Origin: Setaria digitata
Taxonomy: Eukaryota > Nematoda > Chromadorea > Rhabditida > Setariidae
Assembly (NCBI GenBank): GCA_003640385.1
Contig: RCAB01000052.1
Span: 124,001-188,000 of the forward strand
Length of the DNA stretch: 64,000 nucleotides
Direction: 5' to 3'
Part shown: positions 26,703 through 37,807 of the stretch, one piece after another
Layout of the letters: every line of letters begins with the position of its first letter
How positions within the stretch are numbered: the stretch's first letter is position 1
Notes under the pieces: model-generated
Database searches by the model: none
What the model was told of the DNA's origin: nothing
What the model saw: only the letters and a program-made list of their open reading frames with translations
Program-made: the position numbers and the translations under genes

Positions 26703-26861
26703 GAATTCAACAGATTCAATACATCCTTAATCAGGTCATTTTACTAACCATCCCAACCATCTCCCAAACTTGACCTCTTAGAATTCAACAGATTCAGTGC
26801 ATGCTTAATCAGATCATTTTATTAACTTCCCCAACTATCACTTCCCAAAACCCGACCTCTT
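26703..26861. repeat. Diverged 78-bp tandem duplication
   Basis: Two head-to-tail copies beginning at 26703 and 26781, each starting GAATTCAACAGATTCA and ending near a GACCTCTT word. The copies differ by scattered substitutions and small indels, so the duplication is not recent. CT-rich sequence with recurring ACTCGACCT words follows to about 26930. Confidence 0.85.
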
Positions 26862-27652
26862 CTTTCCGTCCATTCCTACTCGACCTCATCTTCTACCTTG
26901 TTTCTCCTACTCGACCTTATCTTTCATCTCCTCCTTCTACTCCATTTCATCCCTCATCTCCACCTCTTCTTCTTCCTCTTCTTCTCCTTCTTTTTTTTCC
27001 TTCTTTGTTTTTTCACATATTTTATTTCCGAAGAATATGATGAAACTATTAATTTAGCCGCTGATTATTTGTGGAAAATTCAAAAAATATTTACATATAT
27101 AAAATGATTTATGCAAAATTTGTGGAATGTTGCGGCAAGCAAATGACCTTTGACCTTCATTATTTCCCAACAAAATATGTTATACTGATCGTTTAAGTAA
27201 TTAATCTAATTAATGGCTCTCACACTTGATAATGTGCAATGAAGGATGATTATTGTTATAATCCATCATGATGCTGCTAATTTCAAACGGTGCAAATAGT
27301 AACGAAGAGAAAATGAAAATTAAAAAAAAAAAAAAAAAAGAAGAAAAAACTCGTATAGAATTTTAGTGAATTAAAATTTTAATTTATAATTTTATCTAAA
27401 AAAAAACTTTTTCTTTCTTGTTTTTTTCTTTTTTTTTTTTGCAATAATGTATTTAAATTTTAATTTTGATCACTATTTTAAACCTTTTCTTCAACTATTG
27501 ATGGACCAAACATTAAGGTCAATCGTTATTTATCTTACGTGGTCATCACTGTTGCGAATTATTCTGGCCAGTAATGTCACGGATAATCTTCGTATTGTTT
27601 TATCTGTTTCGAAACGATGGATGAAATATGCGAAAAGAAAAAAGAAACTTCT

Positions 27653-27699
27653 TATCCTGATCCGATCAGGATCGACTTTGATCCGATCAGATCAGGATA
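27653..27699. repeat. Nested GATC palindrome cluster
   Basis: An outer inverted repeat (TATCCTGATC with GATCAGGATA, arms of 10 bp) encloses two direct copies of GATCCGATCAG. It is markedly more GC-rich than its surroundings and contains several GATC tetramers. Confidence 0.85.
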
Positions 27700-28612
27700 G
27701 GCATTAAAAAAAAAAAAATTCATCATCGATTGAATTTTAAACTGTCAAAGTAGAATAACTTTTTTTAAGAAAAAAAAAATAGAGCTTTTCGAAATAAAAA
27801 AGATTTTTATTTTTTAAATCTATTGCAAATTAAAGCGTTCGCATAAAGAGCAATTTTTACAAATAAATGCACTATTTTAATCATTTTTAATATATTATTA
27901 TCACTACTACTAATAATAATACTAAATTCCGTCTATCTTATCTCATTTAATTGTCATTTAAAGAGTTTAAATTTTATTCAAATATTAAATATGGTATAAA
28001 TATATTTAAGCCTTAGTAAAAAAGAAAGCACTGCAATAATGTTCATTAAATGTCCTAATTATTACATCCAAAAAGTCTTCCAACTAATTATTTCTTCGAA
28101 ACAAGCAAATAAATAATTGCTTTAGTTGTCTAATGATAAATGTCGAAATCAATTTAAAAACTGACTGACTATTATTATTTATCATCTTTATCATTATCAT
28201 TAGCAACATTAACATTATGTTACAACTATATTTATTTATAGTTACAATAATGCATTTAGTGTAATTTTCTTTCATTCATTTTCTAACTTCGTTCACTGAA
28301 AGACTGAAATTTATCATTGAAGTTATGCATTCTTTTATTTTACCACTCATTTATCATTCCCACTAACAAATTTTCAGACCATTATCAAAGTGCATAAAAT
28401 ACATGGAAATACTTAAGCCACGATGATACACAATTGTTCATTTTTTTTTTTTTTTAAACTTTAAATGTATTTTATTTAGTAGCTTTTTTTTAATCTTTCT
28501 AGTTAATATCTTAAAATAAAAGCCTTTTATTTTAATTTCTTTTTCATTCTTGCATCTTTCTATTTTTTTCCTGTATTTATTTATTTGTTTTATTTGATCC
28601 AGTGGATGAACT

Positions 28613-28630
28613 GTGTGACAAATGTCACAC
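28613..28630. repeat. 8-bp perfect inverted repeat with 2-nt spacer
   Basis: GTGTGACA, then AA, then TGTCACAC: a compact dyad of the kind bound by dimeric proteins. It lies in a small less AT-biased patch. No adjacent gene was found, so a regulatory role is only a possibility. Confidence 0.7.
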
Positions 28631-31600
28631 TGATGTTGACAGTTAAAATGGTCAATTAAAAATTTCTCCAGTTGACATCAATTTTCATTTTCCTTCCCTT
28701 TTTTTTTTTTTTTTTTTCTTTCAAGTTAATACTAATCATTCCTTCTTCCTATTTATTATAATTCCTAATATATTACACATTTCTTTTTTTCTTTTCTAAG
28801 CCTTAGCTAAACACCTTATTATGCTAAGAAATTATCATTCAATGATTAGAATATGATCATGGAAAAAAAATGAGAAAACTTTTTTTACTTAAAATAGTCA
28901 ATCATTTATGGCAGTTATTATGGTATAACTATGATTATTGTTTCCCAACACTAGCTAGAATTGGGATTTGATGAATTACAGATGAGAATTTTATTAATTT
29001 AATTAAGTTTCTCTCATATTAGTTGCAATGGAAGAAGGCAAAAAACAGAGTAAATGAGAAAGCAGAAAAGAAAGAAAATTATAATAATTACGAAAATAAT
29101 CATTTTCATACCTTAAATGCAATAATGATATTTAGCAGTAGTGACAACGATGATGTCAATGAGAAATAGTAATAATTATATTTTATCATTAACAAGCGTC
29201 GATCATATCAATTATAAATCTTTGTGATCATCAATCAATACATTTATCAAAAATGAAGACAGTAAAGATGGTGACGATAATGATAATGGTGTTGACAACA
29301 AATACGGAATGATTATGCTGGAAAATAGTGATGATGAATAATGATGATCATTTTTCATCAATCAGTGGAAATATCAATTGTATTTTATTAGAATCTCCTG
29401 CAGTTCTAAATTTTCTTTGGTTCAGAATAACATTTACAATAGATGATAATAGAAGTGATAATAAATATGATAAGATCATACAAAATGATGCTAACCAAAC
29501 AATAGAATTATTTTATCTAATGACAAATTTTTTAATTTCAGGAGAAATAATTAACATTTTGAAGTAATTCATCAAGCAACCAGCAGTAATATCAACTTAA
29601 ACACCAATCTCAGTATCAAGATCAGCGTGTCAGTTCAGCTTGAACTCAAAAAATAGGACGAATAAAATGTAAATGTAAAAAGTAAAAAAGTATGACTAAA
29701 GATTACAAAAAAAAATTGACGATAATCATAAGAACAATACAAACTTATCATGATAATATAATTTAGCAGTAATTTTGCATCTTATCATATCATAGCATAT
29801 CATAACTCGCTTAATTCAAAAATAATTTTCTATTATATCATAGAGAAAGCATTAAAGAGTTCAAAAAATTATTTTCCACCATAACAATAATGTGGTACAA
29901 AAATGATTCCATTTTAATCCCATCATAATGAATATATAATTTAGAAATAACTCCATATCATATCATATCATATCATTTATATCATAACAAAATTGTAATA
30001 ATGCAATTTAAAAATTATTTCCTTTTTTTTTTTTTTTTTCTCCCATCTTTTATCATATCATAAAAAGTAATGAATAGTAATTTCATATCATCATACTGTT
30101 TCGTCATCATTCAATGATCATTCCGTAAATGATAAACTTACGAAACAACAAACATTTAATTGCTTTATTCGTTTCTGTATTGCTTAGAGAAAGTTGTTGC
30201 CATCAGATGTGTCAATTTTTACAACTGTTCTTCAATCGAAGCAGATGCTGCTTATATTGTATAAAATACTAATGGAAATTCCTTATTAAGAAGCAATAAA
30301 AGGGACTGATAAATTGAGGAAATGTTTTTTTTTTTTGCAATTAATTAACGCAAATATTAAAAGAAGTTTTTTTTTTTATGGCAATTTAATCATTATTACG
30401 ATTAGAATAATTATGCAACAAGTACGTAGGCTTATATTCTTTTCATATTATTCTAAAGAAAATAATTACAGATGATGCTATTTTTTGTTTTTGTTTTGTA
30501 TTTACTTTGAAAAAAAAAAAAAAGCAAAATTTGCTAGATGATGTAAAAATAATGATAATTATTAGAACAATGATATTGACAATAATAGTGATTGTAGCGG
30601 TAATATAAATAAGAGTGAAATATATTACTGAGATCTTTTTAGTTTATTAAAAAATGAAATATGTAATTTTGCTGGGTAATAATTTCATAATATATAATAT
30701 AATATTGAAAAAATAGAAGCACTTTAGTTTTATTTTTTATTTTTATTAAATCTTCAACTATTTTATAGTTCAATGCTATCATCAGACAAGTAATTGGTAG
30801 CTTTCAGAACAAGTGGAAAACCATGCAAAATATGATCATATTTAAGCAAAATATCACTTGCTATTATCATTATTATCATCGAAATCATTACTTGAGCATA
30901 TTTAGCAAATAAAGTATGAAATAGTGATGATAAAAATAATTGGATTTAAATTATTAATATGTTTATTTATCCTGTTTCACCTAGAAATTTAGATTAATTT
31001 AATATCCTTTCATTTTATCAGCAACAAATACTATTTTTACCGATATGGAACAAACTTCATCTAATTAATTATTAGCATTATTTTCACTGATTATTTAATA
31101 TCATGTACTGTGGTTGGAACATTGTATGAACACATTTAGTAACTTCGCATAACCAAAAAAAAAAAAAAAATAAATGTTATAAAAATTTTTTGAAAATAAG
31201 ATGATAAAATAAAAAAGAAATTTGATGCTACAAATTATCATTACTGTTGCTGCTAATTTTTTTAATTTATTTTATATTGCTTTTTTTTTTCCATTAAAAA
31301 TCATTTATTTATTATACATGAATTATATTTATTCATTTATATTATCAATTTCATTTTTTTTTTTTTTAATTAAAAAGAAAAAAGGAAAGAAAATTTAGAA
31401 CTGAAAAGAATTAACAATATAAAATTGAAATGAGAAAAAGGAGGACCAAAAAAAAAGAGAGGAAATGCAAATTTTGCAGGGAAAAAAAAAAACAATATGC
31501 AAATATCATACAACTATCATTGATTGCTATACACTACGATCATCATTAGTTTTATTCAGCAATTATATTTGTTTATTTGTTTGCTTGTTTATTTCTTCAT

Positions 31601-31704
31601 TTATGATCAATAAAGATGATCATTAAATGACAAACAATGAAAAACTAACTGATAAAGCAATATTGTGAAATGAATAAATAATTGGGTCATTTAGAGGAGC
31701 TTAC

Positions 31705-31710
31705 TTTATT
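31705..31710 (-). other. Polyadenylation signal AATAAA
   Basis: AATAAA on the minus strand about 60 nt after the stop codon of the small ORF at 31769-31978. The spacing fits a 3' end and supports that ORF being a terminal exon, though AATAAA is common in DNA this AT-rich. Confidence 0.4.
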
Positions 31711-31768
31711 ATGAGTTATTGCTACTGAAACTATATACCCTCAAATAATCCATCCTTCCTTTTTTTTT

Positions 31769-31978
31769 TCATTTTTCTAACTCTTTATGCAAATGTTCAA
31801 TTCTCTTTGTTTTCATTTCTTTCTTCTTCGTCCATTCTTTAAGATCTCGAGCATTCTCGTCTAAAATGTCATCGGATAATATGATTGTCACATGTGTCAC
31901 ATCCCATCCTTTTGTCTTCCAATATCCGCTCAGATACACTTCAACTTTATCACACATTGGTAAAATTTGCATTTCCAT
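31769..31978 (-). CDS. Small lysine-rich hypothetical protein (or terminal exon)
   Basis: A 69-residue frame with coding-like composition, unlike the homopolymer-derived frames nearby. The N-terminal part has a Cys and an aromatic segment (VEVYLSGYWKTKGWD), followed by an acidic patch (LSDDILDEN) and a charged, probably helical C-terminus ending HLHKELEK. I do not recognise the family. The first ATG lies just after an in-frame stop. A T-rich acceptor (TTTTTGTAG) lies about 50 nt upstream, so this may be a trans-spliced single-exon gene. Alternatively it is the last exon of a gene whose first exon encodes the hydrophobic, signal-peptide-like N-terminus at 32349-32270; the junction for that is weak. 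AATAAA follows about 60 nt after the stop. Confidence 0.45.
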   Translation of the reverse strand: MEMQILPMCDKVEVYLSGYWKTKGWDVTHVTIILSDDILDENARDLKEWTKKKEMKTKRIEHLHKELEK

Positions 31979-32106
31979 TTCTATTTGGCCATTTTAATAA
32001 AGGATAATCTTAAAGATGTGTCTACAAAAAAAAAAACTTCTTATCTGTTATCATTGTTAAAATACAATGATAAAAATATAGTTTACAAAAATTTACTTCA
32101 TAATTT

Positions 32107-32349
32107 TTAATAATAATTCATACATTTTGAAATATACAGTTTAGAATATGTGATATTAAGAGTTAAAAGGTTACAAAACTTACAGCAGTACTGATAAATT
32201 GTAATGCAAATTACAGATATTTGTATGATAAGGGTAATTTTTGATCTCTTTAGCACCCCATTACTTATTATCTCATCAATAATTATCATATTCAAACAAA
32301 AATCAATAATTAAAACAAAAAGAAACGAAAATAAATGATAAGATTTCAA
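32107..32349 (-). CDS. Signal-peptide-like ORF, doubtful
   Basis: An 80-residue frame whose first ~25 residues (MKSYHLFSFLFVLIIDF) look like a signal peptide or signal anchor. The remainder is AT-driven (Ile/Tyr/Asn-rich). It matters only as a possible 5' exon for the small ORF at 31769-31978: a donor-like AAGTAATG inside codon 29 would join in phase, but the acceptor side (CCAAATAG) has no pyrimidine tract. It could equally be noise. Confidence 0.15.
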   Translation of the reverse strand: MKSYHLFSFLFVLIIDFCLNMIIIDEIISNGVLKRSKITLIIQISVICITIYQYCCKFCNLLTLNITYSKLYISKCMNYY

Positions 32350-33865
32350 TTTTTCTATTTAATCATCCAGTTCAAACACTTGCCATATCATATCTCTAAA
32401 GAAATAATTATGATTTATCATGAAATTAATAGATAATCGAAATTAATGAGTTGTAAAGTGCATGAGGTCACAATTAATAATAATTATAACAGTAGCAATA
32501 GCAATAACAATAACATAATAATCACAATAATAATGTGTAATGATTTTCTAATGCCTATTAAATGAATAATTTTTATTTTCCTCTTTGATTGTTTCAATTT
32601 TATGACTCATTTGATCATCATCCGTGCGAAAAATACCGCTATCATTGTGTGTTACTAACTTATCATCAAAAGAGTTATGGAGGAAAAAAAGAAAAGAAAA
32701 ACTGAAATGCTTTTATTCCTTTGATCTTCTCCGGCTTCTTCCTGATCCGATACCTTTGACGTTTGTTTTATTCATTCATCTCAAGTGTTGCATATCTCTT
32801 GAGTAGTGATGATGATGATGACAAGTTCAAGGGTCATTGAGTCAATGATATGTTTATGATCGATGTCTTTCGGCTTTCTGCCAAATGCGAAAGAAGAGGA
32901 GGGATCGGTAGACGAGAAATGTATGGATCAGATTAAACAGGGGTAGATTTAGGGATATCAGATTAGTCTCGATGATGTAATTACGGATCGGTTCATTTCT
33001 TTTTGATCATAATGATGAAATGAACTGTAACAACAATATGAATTGCTTTATTTAAATTAATCAATTTTTACAGCTAATTATAAACAGAAGCATTCATGTT
33101 TTAATTACACTGCAAATTTAAAAGTAATTCGAAATATTTTGGTGCAAAAAACGGAGTTTTCTACTTTTAAATATTTTGGTTTTTTTTTTTCGATTTTTGA
33201 TTATTTAAATAATTTCCGAGCATTTAATAATAAAAATAATTATTGGATATTTAATTATGCTCGACTGTGAATAAAAAAAAAAACATAAATAAAAAGGTAG
33301 ATACAACTTTTCTTTTTCAACTTATATTCCAGTCTTTTCTTTTTCACTTCTCTCTTATGATCTTCCAGTTTTCGACAAAAAAAATTAAAAAATTATTTTT
33401 TTCTTTTCATTTTTAACTTCTCAAGATTTCATTATAACCGCAAATTATCATTGCGATAAATTTTATTGTCATTTGTTTGCTTTTTGCCTTTTTCTGCACT
33501 AAAATTTCAAAAAAGAAACTTTGCTTCACTGTTCAATTTTCTTACTAAATTTATTATTTGTTTAATAAATTGTAGACCAGAAGATAAAAATGAGAAGTTT
33601 TTTTTTCTTATTAAAATTTTAAAAACATTTAAAAATATTTGTTTCAATTATCACTATCATTAACAGAAATGAAAAAAAAAAATGTAAACTTCTTCTTAAA
33701 GTCTTAAAGTAAGAAGTTCACATTTTCGGAAGAATTAGAATTCTTAAGTTTAATTTTAAGTTAATTAATAAGATAATTGCTGTATGCAATTGAATCATAC
33801 ACTATAATACGTTATCACGATTATGTTACATGTTGAACTGAACTGATATAAATACATTAACAAAA

Positions 33866-34350
33866 ATACATGCACCCTAACAACTATATAGTTATGAGAA
33901 ATCGTATTTTTACAAGAATAACTATATAATACATGCAAATATATTTTTATTAAGTAAAATTAATCATAATTTCACAATTAATTCCAAATTTATAGCGATA
34001 TTTGGATAATAAATTACAAATATATCATTATTAAGCGAAGTTAATAATAATAAATAAAAATAATACGAAGTTAATCATAATTTTTTTACAACGATAACTG
34101 TGTAATACAATACATATCCTCAGATTAACCATGATTTTATAGTGAAAATTGTGAATATAGTGCATACAAATTGCATACATCATAACAGTTATATAGTTGG
34201 AGGAAATTTAATCATAATGCATAATCATTGTAATTAGAAATGATAAACTTACATATATCGTTTTACTTATTTATTTAAATAAAAAAAAAAAAAAAAATTT
34301 AAAATATACTGAAGCATAACTGTACAGTTATAGAGGGGCATATATTTTTG
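33866..34350. repeat. Degenerate tandem repeat, unit about 90-100 bp
   Basis: The phrases TAATCATAAT, ATAACTATATAAT, AATACAT and AAGTTAAT recur in the same order about four to five times with heavy divergence. I read this as an old minisatellite; the exact unit and copy number need a dot plot. Confidence 0.5.
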
Positions 34351-35290
34351 TTACGTTTTTCGTTTTTTTTTTTTTTTTTTTTCGCATAACTAAATAGTAA
34401 ACATAGAAAGCAATTTTATTTGATTTTAAATTAATTACAAATATTTTTCATTAAATTTAAAATGGTAGCAGAAGTAGTATATATGCGTGAAATAATCGTT
34501 ATGGTATTGAGTATAATGAAAAGCATTGTCACATTCTAATGACATTGCTGTCAATCAACTTCTATCGAATCGTTATTTAAATTGTCTCTTCTCTAGTGGA
34601 TAATAGTTGGCTTATCCAAATTGTAAACTTTTTATTTAGCTTCTGATCGCATCTTATATTATTAATAGCATTCAAATTAATATATAATGTATACATATCA
34701 AATTTTTACTTGTTGAAAATAATATGAATATAATTATAGCCATTTAATTTTTTGTTGTTTCAGTATTTAATTAATAAAAAATGCTTTAGATACATGTAAA
34801 AAACGCATATGGAAGAAATAAAAATACAAATAAAAATTAAAAAACAACAAATATTGATATAAAAATATGAGCAAAGAGAAAGAAATGAAAAATGATAATG
34901 TGAGATGATGATATGGAACAAATTAACTACTAAATTATCATTGAGAATGATAAGTACAAATTGTACAAAATAAAACCTGACAGCTATTCTGTTAAAGATT
35001 TTAGAATAATGAGGCGAAAAATTAGACGAAAATTTGTTCAAATTATGCATTGAAATGAAATATTAAGACTGTTAATTTTCTTTTATCAGTACAATCATTA
35101 TCAACATAATCAAAGCCGCACTAGCAAAACTAAAACTTCAGAAGAGAATAAAAAATTTGAAGAATGTTTTTCATACATATGCATATAATATATATGCAAC
35201 ATTTATTCACAACAAAGATTCTTTTTTCATCCATTTAAAAAAATTCTAAAATTTAAAAGACCAATTCAAAATATCAACTTCAAAAAGTTT

Positions 35291-35565
35291 TACTTTTCTT
35301 TTGTTAAGAATAAAACAAATAATTATTCATTAATATGAGATATTTTAGCAGCAATAATAATTAGTTATTATAATAATTAGTTGTTAGTACTGCTAAATAG
35401 TTAATACAACAGTGTAAAATTTAAAAACTCTTACTTTTTGTCATACTAAAAATGAAGGAAATATATATATATATATATATATATTACTTTTCTTTTGTTA
35501 AGAATGAAACAAACAATTATTCATTAATATGAGATATTTTAGCAGCAATAATAATTAGTTATTAT
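35291..35565. repeat. 81-bp near-identical direct repeat
   Basis: Copies at 35291-35371 and 35485-35565 differ at only about two positions. They are separated by 113 bp that ends in a TA run (35459-35484), and a shorter diverged third copy follows near 35580-35620. The high identity means a recent duplication or local conversion. Confidence 0.85.
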
Positions 35566-36772
35566 ATATATATTTTTACTATATATGAAATATTTTAACA
35601 GTAATAATGATAATTAATATAATTATTAAAAAATGATAATACCTGAAATTTATTCATAGTTGCCATCAAGTTACCAAATACCATATAATCTCCTTTTTTT
35701 TTTCCTTATCTATCTGATATAATTACAGGCGTTAAGAAGTAAAGACTCGTGAGAAGGATTTCAGCGATCTGATGGCGGTGTCAATTATTCAGCCTTTTTT
35801 TTTTTTGATCAATTAATGATAATAACAGTCTGATCATTATCGAGTACTTCAAAATTTCCGTTTTTCCTTGTAGCAAAAGAAAAAAAAAAAAAAAAGAAGG
35901 AAGAAGCAAACAATTAATGCATTTAAAATTACTTGTAATTTACTAAAATTGACTAATTTTTAAAACTGATAATATTAATGTTAAAAAAAACGAGAGATAA
36001 AATTCATTTTCCAATGATAGATAAAATTTACCTTCCATCTGAAATGATTAAGAACTAATCTTAATTAATATTATCGCCGCAATTACAATCAGTGCATGTT
36101 GTTATTATCATATTTATTTGAGATAAGAAATTTTAAAAAAAAATTTTTTCTTTTTTTTTTTTTTGAGTAATTCGGGGAACAAATATTATTTGAGTATTTT
36201 GAGTATAACTTTTTTTTTTTTTTTTTTGATTTTTCAAACTATTTCATACTTTAAAAATTATGTATCACTTTTTTCAAAATATTTCTTTCAGTATTCTATT
36301 CTCAAGTCTGTTTGAGAAATGCCACAATAAATATTGCTAAAAACAGTGAAATATTACGGAATTGTGAAATTTCAAATGTTATTTAAAATTTTTAAAACTT
36401 TGTTTCCTCCTCTCATATACATGTTATTTTGCTCTTTTTCCAATAGCTTAACTTTGGCTAGTGATATTATTAGTTTTAAGTCTTACTATTGAAATTGCGA
36501 TAATCGCCTTTTGCTTAGCGCATAAAATCCAAAACAATAACAAATCACTCATATGGATTAATCTGGTGCCTAGCATACTCAAAATATTATTTAAATCATT
36601 TAATTATTTCCAATACATTATTGATTAAAAGATATTGCAAGCAAATCACTGAAAATATTTGCTCCTAACAAAAAAGAAAAAAGTCACTCCAAACTTTTGG
36701 TTCTTTTTTTTTTTTTTTGATTTTAAAATGATCAAATGGATCAAAAATTTGAATTTTTTTTATTAGAACTTT

Positions 36773-37042
36773 TCAATGATAAATTTGTATTAAGATGAAA
36801 TGAAAAACGAAGAGAACGAATGATGATGATGACGATGCTGATAACGATGAGCATAGTGTTTGTCCTATTTTTGTGATCGTAGAAAAGTAATCGGTGAAAA
36901 TTCCGTTTGGAAATCCCCTGATGAAACCAACTGCAACATCTGGTATAGTCTTACAAACACATGGCACTAGTAACACATCTCTTTTCCTTTTGTTTCTTCT
37001 ATTTTTTCCCTTTTTCTTGCTCTTCTTCCCATATTTGCTCAT
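36773..37042 (-). CDS. Hypothetical basic protein or first exon
   Basis: An 89-residue frame starting MSKYGKKSKKKGKNRRNKRK, a dense Lys/Arg N-terminus that would act as a nuclear or nucleolar localisation signal, followed by a less biased segment (DVLLVPCVCKTIPDVAVGFI) and then a Ser run and hydrophobic tail of doubtful reality. A donor-like TTTGTAAGA lies within codons ~30-31, so only the basic N-terminus may be coding. No domain is recognised and no partner exon was found. It could be a chance frame; the basic head is coded by mixed AAA/AAG/AGA/CGT-class codons rather than by a homopolymer, which is why I list it. Confidence 0.3.
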   Translation of the reverse strand: MSKYGKKSKKKGKNRRNKRKRDVLLVPCVCKTIPDVAVGFIRGFPNGIFTDYFSTITKIGQTLCSSLSASSSSSFVLFVFHFILIQIYH

Positions 37043-37636
37043 CCTTTCAAGTATATTTATAATTTGTTAAATTTATCAATATCCAGTCTTCTTTCAAAAA
37101 TTTTCACCTGATAAATATTTTCATTGTATTCTCAAGCAAATAAATGATCGGTGCAAATTCTTGCTAAACTTTGACAAATCATATTAAATTAGAAACATAC
37201 AGTGAAACATGTTGTATTAAATGATATGACACTGGGTGCAATAATATTTAGCTTATAAAAGAATCAAGAAGGAGAAAAAGCATTCTAAGAAGAACATTCA
37301 AAACTAAAATCGAATCCTCTTTTATCAATGATTATTTCAACTTTATGCAAAGTGTGTAAATTGAAAATTTTCAAATCAGATGAATACTTCTTACTATGAA
37401 ATGTATTGTATGAAAAATCACCAGACCAGCACGGAAAAGTTCCAGTATAACCGAAATAAATTAATTATAACCTATATTATAACATGAACAAATGAATTCA
37501 TAAATATTTATTAATATTCTAAAAGTATACTTCCTCTCCTGGAAAGGACATCAAATCGCGAGAATCCCATCTTTCCAATCATGTTATAATATGGTAATTA
37601 TTCAGAGTAAAATTAGAAAACAATAAAACCCACATA

Positions 37637-37642
37637 TTTATT
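37637..37642 (-). other. Candidate polyadenylation signal for the BED gene
   Basis: AATAAA on the minus strand about 165 nt beyond the stop codon at 37808-37810. The position is plausible for a 3' UTR end; another candidate lies near 37506. Confidence 0.35.
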
Positions 37643-37807
37643 TTTTATGAATATCAAACTTAAATATTATTAATTGCAGCACACCTGGTGAAAATGGAAA
37701 TATATAGACTTTATAAAATTATCGAACTTCACTGAAAATACAAAACTGACTAACTGTTAAAGAATACATCATAAAAAAGAGAAAAAAATTATCACAAAAC
37801 TGTTCAC

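Larger units (their letters stand above)
15877..31704. other. Long stretch with no supported gene
   Basis: About 16 kb of AT-rich sequence with poly-A/T tracts, AAT repeats (20249-20311), CA/CACGTG repeats (20650-20731), GA repeats (25494-25531) and several inverted or tandem repeats listed separately. Frames longer than 60 codons here (21769-21969, 22190-22459, 27447-27707 and others) have no domain, no plausible splice structure and composition like the surrounding DNA. Weak exon-like candidates, such as 23400-23458 plus, could not be extended. Confidence 0.55.
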
